A program made the position numbers and the translations under genes. Below the pieces are notes generated by a model that saw nothing but the letters and a program-made list of their open reading frames with translations, had not been told where the DNA came from and ran no database searches. From Hippopus hippopus (lineage: Eukaryota > Mollusca > Bivalvia > Cardiida > Cardiidae): a DNA stretch of 64,000 nucleotides. The stretch is from positions 23,668,122-23,732,121 of the forward strand of contig OX328101.1 in the NCBI GenBank assembly GCA_946811185.2, written 5' to 3'. Shown in pieces: positions 10,550 to 22,311 of this stretch (positions are counted from its first letter, which is position 1; every line of letters begins with the position of its first letter).

Positions 10550-10602
10550 GTGAGATAGATATTTCGTACATGACCCTTTAGGTACAATTTCACAGATTAT
10601 CG

Positions 10603-10772
10603 TTGCTTTAGCGACCAGCGTAGATCAAGATCAGACTGCACAAAGTGTGCAGTCTGACCTTCGATCTACACTGTCCGCTACGCAGAGACTCTCTGGCCAA
10701 TAGCAATCTTTAAACGATAATTTTTTGAGTGTTTCATCATTCCTGACAGGAAATTTTGATCTTGATTATTAA
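10603..10772 (+). mobile_element. Family B element
   Basis: Core CCAGCGTAGATCAAGATCAG to CGATCTACACTGTCCGC; the long arm decays but ends at the TTAA (10769) that begins the next family A piece. Confidence 0.7.
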
Positions 10773-10868
10773 CCATTGACCACACAGTTCCAAGTTTTTA
10801 CAATCCTGTGAAAAAAAGCTTTTGAAAACATCGTGGGAGAAGGAGAAAATGCTGGTAACCAATATTGG
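10769..10868 (+). mobile_element. Family A left half
   Basis: TTAACCATTGACCACACAGT to GAGAAAATGCTGGTAACCA, then cut off. Confidence 0.7.
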
Positions 10869-11084
10869 GCACATGCATGACGGAGATACACTAATCTCAC
10901 TTTTGCCAGACTCGTCATGAGCACCTTATCATTTTGCCACAATACAACCAAACTTGTATTTAGCTATAGTACCTAAGGAACACGCAAAATGGGCTTGTTA
11001 AAGACAGGTGCTTGCCTAAAACAGGTACGTTTCAACAAACTGCCGTCTGTGGTACTTACTTAGTATGTTTGCTTAATAAAGGTT

Positions 11085-11290
11085 GCGAATTTTACGAACC
11101 TGACAAAAAAGGTTTTTTAAACAATGTGGGAAAAGAAGAAAATGCTGGTAATCAGCATTTTCTCCTTTTCCCACAATGTTTTCTACGCTTTCAAGGACAA
11201 ATTTATTGTTTTGAATAATTTAATCTGTCGTCTGTAAATGCTTTCAATTTGGACAAGGCTAAAATTTTGTCGTCTGGCAGAGGGTCAAAA
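11085..11290 (+). mobile_element. Family A element
   Basis: Intact centre with arms GTGGGAAAAGAAGAAAATG and CATTTTCTCCTTTTCCCAC; right end TCGTCTGGCAGAGGGTCAA replaces the usual GGTAAAGAGTTAA. Confidence 0.8.
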
Positions 11291-11590
11291 GAAAAATGTC
11301 TGTTGTCAGGCAAAACTAAATCGTTTGCAGAAGGTAATGTGTTAAATCGCATGACGCTGGTGATTGTAAATAATTGCAGTGAATTGATTTTGTCAGAAAG
11401 CTGTCTCAAATTAGTCTTGATTGATAAATTAATGATGAGACATTGAGTTAAGATTTTTTTGAAATACTGATCGCTGGAAAATTTATCCACCGAAGTTTTA
11501 GAAAGAGATGCCCCGGTGGGGAGACGACAGTTTAGTTCATTTCGGGTCTTTAAAATTCATTTCAGCTCATTATGTGTCCTTTTCGAACAT

Positions 11591-11923
11591 TTAATGACCT
11601 CCAAGGGCGCTAATCGAACCTCTATTTGAAATAACTAGCTGGTGAGTTTGAATTGCATTGTTGGTAACAAAGACCGCCTGCAAGCGGACATGTAGACTGG
11701 TCAAAATTGCTTGACATAAATACAAAAAGAGATGACGGATACCTTGTGGCGAATCCTGGGTGCACAAATAACGCCATAGCTTCTGTGTGTCGTCTGCATT
11801 AGAAGTCAAAAGGGCATGAGAAATGGTCATCGGTATAGCACATTGGACTTTGATGAAATTGTCTACAAAGCATATAACGTAAAATTGATTTTGAGTCGCG
11901 CTTAAAGCCGCTTTCGACAACAT
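11591..11923 (-). other. 110-codon open frame of unknown status
   Basis: Longest open frame not explained by a repeat. Translation is of mixed composition (for example QKLWRYLCTQDSPQGIRHLF) and not low complexity. No family recognised, no convincing flanking splice sites. In 64 kb at this base composition a few frames this long arise by chance. Confidence 0.2.
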
Positions 11924-12005
11924 AGCATTACAAGATCACAGTTTTGGATTTTTTACAAACTTCGACCTCCATAACCTGATTTATAAGACAAGGTGTTAAT
12001 CTATA

Positions 12006-12273
12006 TTAACCTCGGTCTGCTAAGTGCGACTCACTGACCTTTTGCGGAAAGTGTAGATCAAGACCAGACTGTACAAAACGTGCAGTCTGACCTTTGATCT
12101 ACACTGTCCGATAAGGGCATCATATTTCCCTTCCCCCCCCCCCCCCCCCGTAACTTTGAACAGGGATCATATATACACATATACGATTCCTGCATCCCTG
12201 CTTTGAAATAGCAAAATTTTGGTTTTTACTATCAGCTTAAAAGTTTAATTTCACTTAGCAGGATCGGGGTTAA
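12006..12273 (+). mobile_element. Family B element with internal poly-C insertion
   Basis: TTAACCTCGG to GGGGTTAA; core CGGAAAGTGTAGATCAAGAC. About 60 bp extra, starting with a run of about 15 C at 12135-12149, splits the long arm. Confidence 0.8.
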
Positions 12274-12435
12274 TTTCTGTCTGAACACGTCCCTAGTCAT
12301 TTGCCAGTATTTTTTCATACATGTCAAAACTGAAATGGAAAAAGTGGTTACTTTCATCGTGTTCTGGGGTAATCTGCCCTCGCTGTAGTACATAATACTT
12401 GAAGTCGTATTCGACACCTTGTGTTATATATAGAG

Positions 12436-12593
12436 TTTATTTCATCAGCTTGTGGTTAATATGGGGAAATATTTGCCGAAAAAGGGAAAGGTATGCGAAA
12501 ATAACGAGTGCCGTAAGGCACGAGTTATTTTCGAGGACCTTTTCCTTTTGAGGCAAATATTTCCCCATATTAACCACAAGCTGATGAAATAAA
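12436..12593. mobile_element. Long hairpin with 42-bp perfect arms
   Basis: Arms 12436-12477 and 12552-12593 are perfect complements (start TTTATTTCATCAGCTTGTGG). The inside folds further: GAAAATAACGAGTGCC, GTAA, GGCACGAGTTATTTTC. Open frames on both strands are by-products. Perfect arms argue for recent origin or repeated correction. Confidence 0.85.
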
Positions 12594-12599
12594 TTATAT

Positions 12600-13095
12600 A
12601 TTATATTTCCTCTGATTATTTTGTCAACGAATGCCACTGTTAAAACTTAAAAACTTAAAAAACTTAAAAAAGTAGTTCCAGATTTTCGGCAGGAGGAAAA
12701 TATTCACTGTGACGGGGAAATAATTCCCCCCAGCTTAAATTACGACATTTCTTTACCCATAACATTTCTTAAAATAGACACATGAAATATAATATATGAG
12801 GTTATAGAGGGTGAAGAGGGTGGAAACCATTCGGTTGCGTATGTGACGGCGACATTTAGAAATGTACTAATTTATGAATGTCCTGGGTTTGAACAGTAAA
12901 AGGCTTTGGTACCAAAGTACCATGCATTAAATCTAGATCACTTCCACGCAAACTGCGAGTATCGAACCTAATTTCAAAATCCTTAATCATTGAGTCATGA
13001 GCGTCACTATTAAAGTTTACAAGGTCCTCCATGGTTTAAGCCATGGGTTTTTTTTTTTTATTTTTGGAATCCTTGCTTAAACCTAGCCAGATGAC
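12600..13095. other. No supported feature
   Basis: AT-rich; small A-rich direct repeat (AACTTAAAAA) at about 12643-12672. Confidence 0.4.
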
Positions 13096-13097
13096 TT

Positions 13098-13344
13098 AAT
13101 TAACCCATAAACAATCACGAGTATTAATGACACTGAGGAAGAGGGCATTTAAAATTGAACATTAGTGAGAAAAGGAGAAAATGTTGGTAACCAAAATCTT
13201 CTCTGTTTCACACCAATGATCTCTGCTCTCTGAGAGAAAAATCCTATTGTGTGGGTCTCGTTAAATTTGTCGTCTGCAAATGATTTCATTACAATGCTTT
13301 CAATATGGATAGAGGTTTAGAATTATGTCGTTTGGTAAAGAGCT
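13098..13344 (+). mobile_element. Family A element, altered centre
   Basis: TTAACCCATAAACAATCACG start; GAGAAAATGTTGGTAACCAA with an eroded partner; right arm TCGTCTGCAAATGATTTCAT and TCGTTTGGTAAAGAGCTAA. Confidence 0.75.
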
Positions 13345-13495
13345 AAGACTTTGAGAGCACAAATCAGATCAGGGATCGTATATACAAAATACATGATCGC
13401 TGATCAGTTTCTTCAAGAATGAAAATGTCTGTGACGAATACTATAACGCATAAAGGAAAAATGGAAACGGATCTGAATTTCAGCGTAGAAAATGC

Positions 13496-13735
13496 TTAAC
13501 CTTTTCTAGACGACAGAGTTTTAGACTTTTTCGATTTGAAAGTATTTGCAGACGTCAAACTACATGTAGATGTGGCTGAAATGATGGGATTTATTTCTAA
13601 AAGAGTAGAAAACATTGTGGGGAAAAGGGAGAAAATGCTGGTAACCAGCATTTTCTCCTTTTCCCCACAATGTTTTCAAAAGCCCTTTTTTCAATACCGT
13701 CGATAAGACCCGAAATTGTGCGGTAAAGGGTTTAA
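13496..13735 (-). mobile_element. Family A element, full length
   Basis: 240 bp with TTAA both ends. Both hairpin arms share the same extra base (GTGGGGAAAAG and CTTTTCCCCAC, four G/C against the usual three). Confidence 0.9.
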
Positions 13736-14189
13736 AAATGTTGCCATTTTCATTAAAGAAAAACGTTTGATTAGTTATTTTTATCATGTAAAACATTACG
13801 CAATCTAACATTTATGAAAAGAGGATGAAGTAGTATTTCGAGTAGGTATTTAAAGTTCATTTGGTGAAAAAAGGCATCTGTTCAGAATTGAAGATTTATG
13901 TAAATATAGTTTACCCCACCAGGTCTTTTCAAATGCACACATTCGTTATACACCCCTAAAAAAGAAGAGAACATGTTTGAATATAGCCTAGACTGTGTAT
14001 CTATGACATGAGCTTGAAAAAAAAACAAACATATACATAAAAAACAATAATGTGAGAAAAGGGGTTTCTCATTTTATAAAGAAAACGGAAAGACACCAGC
14101 GCAGCAGCATATCTTAGAAATTGCAAACAGAGCGGCACGAACAATTGACACTTTGCTTTTCAGGATTATACCTACCGGAAAAGACTACA

Positions 14190-15142
14190 TGTATATACAA
14201 ATTCACAAAAATATCCACTCAAAAACGCTACAAATATACAAATGGCCTACCAAAAGCACTACAATCATAAATGACCTACAAAGAAACTTCTACAACCTAT
14301 ACAAATGATCAGCCAAAAGAGCTATAAATCATTCATATTGCCTACCAAACGAACTACAACTCATACAAATGACTAACCAAGACAACTTTTAATCATACAA
14401 GTGACCCAACAAAACTACTACAAATCATACAAATGACATTCCAAAGCACTATGAATCATATATGGCTAACCAAAATCACGAAATATCACAGAAATGACCA
14501 GCCAAAAGTAAAACAAATCTTGAAAAAAAACCCATCAGATGTTACTACAAATTACAGAAATGAGCTACCAAAAGGCATCACAAATCAAACAAATGACCTA
14601 CCGAATCGCTAAAGACCATACAAAGGACCAACAGAAAACTACGGCGAATCATAGAAATGACTTTCAAAAAGCACCACAAATCGTACAAACGACTTACCAA
14701 AAGCACTACAAATCATAAAAATGGCCAACAAATGTTACTAAACAAATGACCTACCAAAAGCCCCGTAAATCATAGATATGACCTACCGAATATAACAAAT
14801 CATAGAAATGATTTACAAGCAAGCACTGCAAATAATACACATGGCCTACCAAATGCACTACACAACCCCCCCCCCCCCCCTTTCTATGTTACTGCAAATT
14901 ATACAAATACCAAAAAGCATTGCAAGTCATATAGATAACCTACAAAAAGTACTACGAATCACCTATCAAATGTAACCATAAATTATACAAGTGACATACA
15001 AAGCATACAAATTACCAACTAAAAACTAATACAAGTTAAAGAAATGTCCTAAAAAAAAGATTATAATTCATACAAATGAAACGTGAAAAAGCATTACAAA
15101 CTACATACATGACCTACGAAAAACTACTACAAATCATACAGA
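14190..15142 (+). repeat. Degenerate minisatellite, about 30-40 bp unit
   Basis: About 25-30 imperfect copies of a unit like ACTACAAATCATACAAATGA followed by CCTACCAAAAGC. No coding. A run of 12 C interrupts at about 14866-14880. Confidence 0.85.
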
Positions 15143-15481
15143 AACAATGTGGGTTTTTTAAAGAAAAAAAAAAGCAGTTTGTTGTACATCTTCAGTATGA
15201 TCAAAATGTTCGTGAAAAGAAAATTGTTTACCCGAAGTGTCTTTAAAAGCTGAATTTTAAGCATGAAACTACTTTGTAGGCATGTTGAAAATAGCGACAA
15301 GTAAAATGTAGAACATTACATGGCAATTTTGAATACGATCACCCTCATGGAATAAACAGCAATTACTTTGAAGCAATTGTTGGTTTTCACGAAAGATTTT
15401 CATCAGCTGTTAGACTGGCCTAAAGTTTGCTGAGGTGTATACCGTATGCTCATAGATAGTCAAACTTATTGGTTGGTGAAC

Positions 15482-15672
15482 TTAATCAATACCAGACGAC
15501 AAAATCTAAGACTCGTCCAGGTTGAAAGTGCTTGCGGACGACAAGCTAAATATAGCTCAGAGGTGGAAGTTGTCTTCGAAAACACAGAAATTCTTGCTGG
15601 TCACCAGTATTTTCTCCATTTCCCAAAACTTTCGGTTTTCAAACAGCCTTTTCCCTCCGGGTCGTTCGAGAT
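15482..15672 (-). mobile_element. Family A element, diverged
   Basis: TTAATCAATACCAGACGACA start, GCTTGCGGACGACAAGC, centre CTTGCTGGTCACCAG with eroded arms, GGGTCGTTCGAG end. The open frame here is accidental. Confidence 0.75.
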
Positions 15673-15930
15673 TTTCTAAAGCTTCACTTTTTTTCATATT
15701 CTTTTTATTACAATATGTTTTATTATCTAGATTTTGCCGTTTTTTTCACATTGCACTAAATTATGGACAAAAGAATATTTCATGATATGTAATTTGGCGA
15801 ATCAGAATATTTTCAGATAAAATGAAACCCGGGATTATTTCGTGTCGAGTTAAGGGGTTTCGGGACGAATACTTTGTATCTGTTTGATCAAGGGTGAGAC
15901 AAATTACATCTAGGACACTCTTAATTACAG

Positions 15931-16084
15931 TTTAATCCGTTTTGCCAGAGAAGAAACTAGAAGTGACTCCGGCTATGTAAGCAGTGAAAGACAAATAGAT
16001 ATTGGGAGAAAATCTCGGCGCACCACAAAAGTTGCCACACAGACAAGTACGCCCAGTCCGGGATACCTGATTGTAGGGCTGCAG
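15931..16084 (+). CDS. Candidate exon of an unrecognised plus-strand gene
   Basis: This is 51 codons between AATTACAG and the donor CAG|GTATTT (an alternative acceptor, TTTTGCCAG, lies 17 bp further in). The peptide reads like a basic, Ser/Thr-rich disordered segment: EETRSDSGYVSSERQID, then RKSRRTTKVATQTSTPSPG. Entry phase is 2 and exit phase 0, so it does not join directly to the candidate exon at 10345 but does join in phase to the short block at 16495. Function unknown. Confidence 0.35.
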
Positions 16085-16494
16085 GTATTTTGCCCATCCA
16101 CATTCAAATACTCGAATTTATCTTATACCTGTAAACTTCCCGACCAAAAAAAAATGCATCGCATACGGATAAAAACAACGAAAAAAGTCCTTTTGTACAA
16201 TCTGGCAAATACTGTTCCAAATACGGAATGGTGAAGTAACTCGCGCGCAAACTGCTTTCAGCTAAATTTCTTAATTGATTGGTCAAAGAGTTACATTATG
16301 ATGTTCATCTACTATACAAAAAGTTTTCACCTTCTTATCAGTATTTGTTTTTAAAATCTTGACATTTTCGAATCAAATTATCCATATCTGTAACGGGGAA
16401 TAAGTCGGGAAGTCACCACAATTTTTATATAAAAGCGAGAGTGTGTAATCTTTGTTTTTTGTTTAATACCTAGTAATTTTTTTTTTTTTTTCAG

Positions 16495-16539
16495 TCTGCT
16501 CGTTCCTCCTTTCTTCATCTCGCAAATATCGTTCTTTAG
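16495..16539 (+). CDS. Possible short terminal exon after 15931-16084
   Basis: A very strong acceptor (a run of 16 T then CAG) is followed by 14 codons and TAG, reading SARSSFLHLANIVL in phase 0, the phase left by the exon at 15931-16084. Short length makes chance likely. Confidence 0.2.
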   Translation, partial: SARSSFLHLANIVL

Positions 16540-17036
16540 TTCATTTAATAACTAGTAGTAACTTACTTTAAAAGAAGTCTAGTTCTACGTGAAATGAAAC
16601 CCATTCGTTATTAGCTTTCTTTAATTTTCCTTCTATATAGATTCCATATTTTCAAATCAGTGGGTACATCCATCGATTTATCAATTGGTTCTTCTTTGAA
16701 TTATTTATCCATCTGTAAATTTATTCGTCTTTCAGTACGGCAGGCAGGAAGAAATTGTTCGCTCGTCTGTCCGCACGACAGTTACTACATAAAGCAAATA
16801 ACGTCACGGCAAACCTCGTTTTTCTTATTGTTAAATGCACTAGAATCCGACATGTGTCTATTTTCGGACGCCCTGGCTAAAATTAGCTTTCAATTGACAT
16901 AGCTATTCTGATCAAGTAGTTTGTAAAATATTTGCAATCCGTGACTTTTCTAAAAGTCTGTAAAACGAATCTGAAGAATTGACTCTTTCCCTTTTCTCAC
17001 GCTCTGTAATCCTGTCAGCTCCATAGAAGAAACTAG

Positions 17037-17110
17037 GAACATTTGCGGAAGACATAGATCAAGATCAGACTGCACAGTCTGATCTTGGAGCTATACCGTC
17101 CGCTTGTTTA
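17037..17110 (+). mobile_element. Family B variant core
   Basis: GCGGAAGACATAGATCAAGA, loopless AGACTGCACAGTCT, and TATACCGTCCGC. Variant subfamily with CATAGATC/GATCTAT instead of TGTAGATC, as at 28347 and 51163. Confidence 0.7.
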
Positions 17111-17439
17111 GTTCAGTTTATATATAAAAATCTTTTTGAGTTTCAGAGGACTGTATTCTCAGTCGCTGAAAGATGTTGAGTTTATACATTTGGCACTGAA
17201 GGAGTCACCAAGTTTAAGCCTCAATGGAAACAAAATAACTGCAAAACATAGTGACAGACCCGCGGCTGCTTCTCTCACATGCAATTGAAATGGCGCATTA
17301 ATGGGATACAACAGTATTTTTTAGTCAACTAGTCTTTTAGTTTTTCGAAAATCTGTTTTTATTATTTTGGAAATCCAAAATCTCGAGGCATTTTGTACTG
17401 TCGGGACAAAGAGACAATACCCGATTCCAAATATTGAGT

Positions 17440-17560
17440 TACGGGGCCAGAAAAGAATGTGGGAAAGAAGATGCTGGTCACCAGCATTCGCTCCTTTTTC
17501 GATGTCTTCTAAAGCTGTTTTTCTCGACGTCGTGAAAAATACGAGATCGTTAGAGGTTAA
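17440..17560 (-). mobile_element. Family A half element
   Basis: AATGTGGGAAAGAAGATGCT and its partner AGCATTCGCTCC; ends GTTAGAGGTTAA, sharing that TTAA with the next copy. Confidence 0.7.
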
Positions 17561-17705
17561 CACATTACATTGTCATCCTGAATTTTAATGACCTAGAGAA
17601 TGAAAGCTTTTGAAAATATTGTGGAAAAAGGAGAAAATGCTGGCAACCAGCGTTTACCACAATGATTTCAAACGGCTTCTTCCTCGAATTAGTGAAGGTC
17701 GTTTT
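17557..17705 (+). mobile_element. Family A element, right arm shortened
   Basis: TTAACACATTACATTGTCATCC start; centre AATATTGTGGAAAAAGGAGA with only part of the partner arm (GCGTTTACCACAATGATTTC). Confidence 0.7.
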
Positions 17706-17870
17706 GGCAATGAGAATCGTTGGTAAGAAATTAATATACAAGTAGTTCAACATGAGTTGTAAAATTGCCTTATAAAACCTGATAAGCCTTTTTATCAATT
17801 CAGGGTATCAGCTTCTCTAAACGGCCAACACATCTGGTACACGCTATACAAAATTTCTCGTACATGGGTC

Positions 17871-17875
17871 CTCTC

Positions 17876-17959
<84 letters not shown>

Positions 17960-17970
17960 TCTCTCTCTCA
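17871..17970. repeat. CT/CTGT microsatellite
   Basis: (CTGT)n flanked by (CT)n; explains the Arg-Glu and Asp-Arg open frame on the minus strand. Confidence 0.95.
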
Positions 17971-18324
17971 ATTTCTTAGGTTTCAAATGATTGTTTTGGG
18001 ACACTAGCGTAAACATGTAGCGATCATCAAATTTTAAGGGGATCACTTCAACAGCAAAATAGTGGTGATGTATTTTGGTTTGGGATTTTTGTTCAAACAA
18101 TAAATCTATACAGTAACAAAGTTTATTTCATCTCTTTATAAAGTTATACAATCCGATAAAAAGTATAAAGTGAATAAATATGTTTACAACATTTTCACAC
18201 AGCACATTAAATGTACATGATATTCACATTCGTGACTATATTTTTCTGTTTTCCACTTTGCGAGAATTACAGGCAATAAATACATGTATAAAAGACTAAT
18301 TAAGCATGCTCTGTTAAAGAGAAT

Positions 18325-18392
18325 TTAATGCATCTGCTAAAAGTATCGATCAAGGTCAGCCTGCGCGGATTGACCTTGATCGATTTTTTTTT
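18325..18392 (+). mobile_element. Family C fragment
   Basis: TTTAATGCATCTGCTAAAAG, then GTATCGATCAAGGTCAGCCT and a complementary ATTGACCTTGATCGAT; outer ends missing. Confidence 0.65.
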
Positions 18393-18924
18393 CTCTTGGT
18401 ATAAGAATGTCAAAGGACCATTTCATCTCACAATTTTGTCGGCTTTTACACTAACTGATTCCATATTATGTGACGACTTGATGGCTATAATGCATTACGA
18501 AAATAGATTTACTACAGGGTTCACAGAGCGCTGCTTATTTTGTATCATCAGTACTTAGCTTCCAAATCAAATTTTGTTGTAGGTTAAAACTTCCTTGCAA
18601 AAAAAAAATAGTAAATAAACGTAAACAGTGTTGCCGAAGGGGAATTGAAGGGGAATTTGCTAGAAAAATCTATTTTCTTTAACGATGCAATTTTATCTAT
18701 TTGAGTTAAAAGCTGAAAACAATAAAAGAAAAATACCGAGGCGGAACAAAACAAAAACAGATATGCAATAAAATGTGTATCTGATTGATGCGTAGATGGA
18801 ATTTAAACAAGCAAACAAACAAATATGACAAAATGTATACAAAAATGTAAAAATAATTATCTAGAAACAGCTAGACCTCCAAAAATGTAGCTTTAATGGA
18901 CGTCAATGTTGGAAAAAGGTACAC

Positions 18925-18972
18925 GATTGATTGATTGATTGATTGATTGATTTGATTGATTGATTGATTGAT
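18925..18972. repeat. GATT microsatellite
   Basis: About eleven GATT units with one phase slip at 18951; A- and C-runs follow to 19019. Confidence 0.95.
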
Positions 18973-19019
18973 AAAAACAAAACAAACAAACAACAACCCC
19001 CCCCCCCCCAAAAAAAAAA

Positions 19020-20070
19020 TCGTAATACCTGATGATGCAAAAATCTCTCGATCAGATCCTCTATTAAAGGGGTGTATTCAGTATTTATTCCATAAATCAT
19101 AATTTCTTGTGAAATACCGATAAATAATTTTTTCCTTTGCAATCGTAAAAATCTTCGGTTAGAATCAGTAAAAATGTCTAATTCGAGCATTTAGATAAAG
19201 GGACAGCCGTTTTGCAATTACATGTAGATATTCCGTCTTGTTTTATTATATCAGATGTGACGTCACCATGCTGATTTGAGAAAGAATCCTCGTACTCGAC
19301 ACGTGTTATTGATCATGTGACATTTCAACGAGTCTTTGCGAAACCATGGTGCGAATCAAAAAGTACCTTAAGAGACTATGTAGCCCATTAAAAAAGTATC
19401 ATTGGGAAGAAAAACTAGCTTTTGTCTTTCTGATGATTTGCCAGCTATCGCCTCACTTAATTAAGTGACGAATCATTTTTTAAGGTTGCTGACATTGAAA
19501 AAAATCTGAATAGATCCCTCTGAACTTTCTTTAAATAATTGTATTACTAAAATAAATAGATCATATGATATTATCAGAAATTTGAATTTCAAAGAGGATC
19601 ATAACTGAAAACAGACAAAAAAAAAAACAAATATAATTGGACGTTATGTGTCTTTGTCTGAACCTTCCATCACTAAAATTTTCAATAAAATTAATTAATT
19701 TCAGAGGTATATAATATTACATCATTTTTGCCCTTCTTTTTAGATATAACTTTGTTTGTATTCAATCGTGGTTACAGATTATTTGTCATTTGAAAATTAG
19801 GATTATTTGGAGTTATTTTTTTAGTTTGTCAACAGGCATTGGTTACTAGAAAAATATTTATTCTTGTATAGAATTTAATTTAATCTATTGTTGAAGATTA
19901 ATGTTACTAATTGTTGTCTTATCGTTATGGTTTATCTATTTCAATCGTTTTTAATCAGAAAACTATCTCTATTAATTAATAAACCGCCAATTAGTTATTG
20001 AAAGATGATATAAAGTATCGATACGGTATAGTGTTATAGAAGTATAATCAGCTAACTTGTATTTTACCTT
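19020..20070. other. AT-rich stretch with nothing recognised
   Basis: Longest repeat-poor stretch in the left half. No open frame or hairpin that I can support; a possible place for conserved non-coding DNA, which cannot be judged from one sequence. Confidence 0.4.
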
Positions 20071-20073
20071 TAT

Positions 20074-20313
20074 CTCTTCACCAGATGAAAAAAGTTCAAC
20101 TTGACCAAATTGAGAGCATTTGCAGACGACAGAACAAATGTAACGCAGAAATTGCTATTTGCTTTTGGAAGGGTAGAAAACATGGTGGAAAAAAGGAAAA
20201 AATGCTGGTTACCAGCAATTTTTCCTTTTTCTAATTTTTTCTTTTTTTTTTTGAAAAGTCTTTATATTTAGGATCGTTAAAACTCCGGATTGTTGGGGAT
20301 GGGATTGGTTTAA
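20074..20313 (-). mobile_element. Family A element, full length
   Basis: CTCTTCACCAGATGAAAAAA start; centre AAAATGCTGGTTACCAGC; right arm interrupted by a T run; ends GGATTGGTTTAA. Confidence 0.8.
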
Positions 20314-20767
20314 TGGGAGAAAAAAGTGAAATCCAAATTATCTCCCTTGTCAGACGAAAACTAAGGTAACTAAATGGCAACTGGGTCCTTTTGTTTGATT
20401 TCCTTTGTTTTTATCCATGGTTTACTAAGAGATATTGCGATTATTATAGTTTGACTTAGGATGTATATTTAAGATCTTCATAATATTTGCAAATCGAATT
20501 TCATACAATATTACCATAGAAATGCAACAAATAGATTGAATTTGTGGTTTGATATATTTTGAAGGAGATACTTAAACCTGAACATTCCTAAATAATGCAA
20601 AGGATATCAAGATAAAAACCAAGTAATATCTTATTCAGGACCTAGTAAATAATGGAGAGCTATCAAGGGAAGTAACTGTCTTTTGTCTCCCATTGCAATT
20701 TGAATGGTATAAACATTCTTAGCCAAATAGTAACACTACAAACATTTTCATTTCCAAGGCGAATTTC

Positions 20768-20846
20768 ACCGTATCGGACAGTGTCCATTCAAGATCAAAT
20801 TGCGTGTTGTTTGTATTTTGATCTTGATCTACATTGTCCGCAAAAA
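20768..20846 (-). mobile_element. Family B core, diverged
   Basis: CGGACAGTGTCCATTCAAGA and its approximate partner TGATCTACATTGTCCGCAAA; arms no longer pair at the apex. Confidence 0.6.
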
Positions 20847-21049
20847 ACGCATGTATATAATTTCCTCCTTAAATAAGCATTATATGCATATCGTCTCTGA
20901 TTTATTTAAAGTAAAAATATTCGTAACAAGAAAAAAAAAAAAAATATTTTAACAAAAAATATTGCATTAAGTCAGGTAAGAGAAGGAACTGACGTTACAA
21001 ACAACCTAGATATATTAATGTCAAGCTATGTACAAAGGTATTATAGTCC

Positions 21050-21205
21050 AAATAACACACGTTACTTGTATTTTGTCCTTTTTCCCACAGTGTTTCCACC
21101 CTGAGGTAAAGGCAGCTACCGGCGGCAATTGTGCAGCATCTACGGTATATTGTCGTCTGCAAATGCTTTTTATGTGGACAACTCTTAAAGTTTAGTCGTC
21201 AGGAA
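21050..21205 (+). mobile_element. Family A relic, right half
   Basis: TTTTGTCCTTTTTCCCACAG, then TTGTCGTCTGCAAATGCTTT and GTCAGGAAAAATG. Confidence 0.55.
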
Positions 21206-21215
21206 AAATGTAGTA

Positions 21216-21392
21216 TTAATCCTTTACTAAACAGTCCCATGTTTTGGCAACCCTGAAGTAGAAGCCTTTTGAAAACAATGTGGGAAAAGCAGAAAATGCT
21301 GGTAACTAGCAATGTCTCCTTTTTCAACAATGTTTTCAAAAGCCTTCTTCCTCAAGATAGTTAAAAGATTATATTGTGTGCTAAAAGGTTAA
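21216..21392 (+). mobile_element. Family A element with symmetrical arms
   Basis: TTAATCCTTTACTAAACAGT to TGTGTGCTAAAAGGTTAA. Unlike other copies, both flanks are the AACCCTGAAG.AGAAGCCTTTTG type, so the whole 177 bp is one palindrome. Confidence 0.8.
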
Positions 21393-22311
21393 ATCTATTG
21401 TTTCAATTAAAGATGTATAGTTCTTTGATCTGGTCTCGTGGTTGGGCACACCGTTGCAGTTTCCCCCACCCCAAAGATATGAATTATTAAAGACTGTGTG
21501 TCCTGCTTGTCCGGGTACAGGTGGCTGTTGACTCAATATCTCACAATTAGCTATCAATTTTCCAATAAAGGAACATTTTCAATTAAATGCCTATTCAAGC
21601 CTACCCGTCAAATTGTCTTCATCCGATTCGTTAACCCTTATTACTGGTGGAATACGAATGGAAATTAGCAAAAAATGATTAAAAAAAAAAACGAATCACA
21701 GAAAAATCGTGGTGCCTGACAATTCAGATGCGCAAAAATAGAAATTATCAGCGCATTTTACAAAAGATAGTGTGTTTTTAAAAAGCTTTTGGATCCAGTT
21801 ATAAAATGATAGCAAAAATTTGACGAATATTGGAATCGGAGAACCGGCGATTAAGTGGAAAGGGTTAAATACTCTTCAGCAAAGAAGTTAAGATTGGTGG
21901 CAAGATAGCGGTCAATTTCCGGTCTATTATGGCCCGAGTTGCGAATTGTTTGAGCGCGTATTGACTAATTTTTCTCTCATTTTGTTTTCTCCTCTAAGCT
22001 AATAGGCATTTAACTCGAAGCCGTGAGAACCTCCACATGCAGTCAGAATAATATTTCGCAGGCAGATCATGTTCGCTGCTCTGACATACCCTTTCTCGTT
22101 TCATAGCGTTTTTCTTTTTTTCTGTTATTAATAAATTTGATCATACAAAAAAAATGGAGATATGGAAAGAAAGACAAAGGAAAATATGAATAACAAAAGG
22201 ATATTTGATAAAGAAGTATCCAATGTCGCGTAATCTTCTGAAATACGTTTGTAGTGAAATACTTTGAAAGCAGATCGTTTTTAATCAACGTAATTTAGCT
22301 GTTGATCAGAC

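Noticed and set aside
11591..11923. 110-codon minus-strand frame as a definite gene
   Set aside because: No family recognised and no splice borders; two or three such frames are expected by chance at this base composition, so it is listed only as uncertain.
13613..13680. CRISPR-like repeated palindromes
   Set aside because: The repeats are dispersed over the window without regular spacers, lie in TTAA-flanked elements, and the gene has introns; this is an animal genome.
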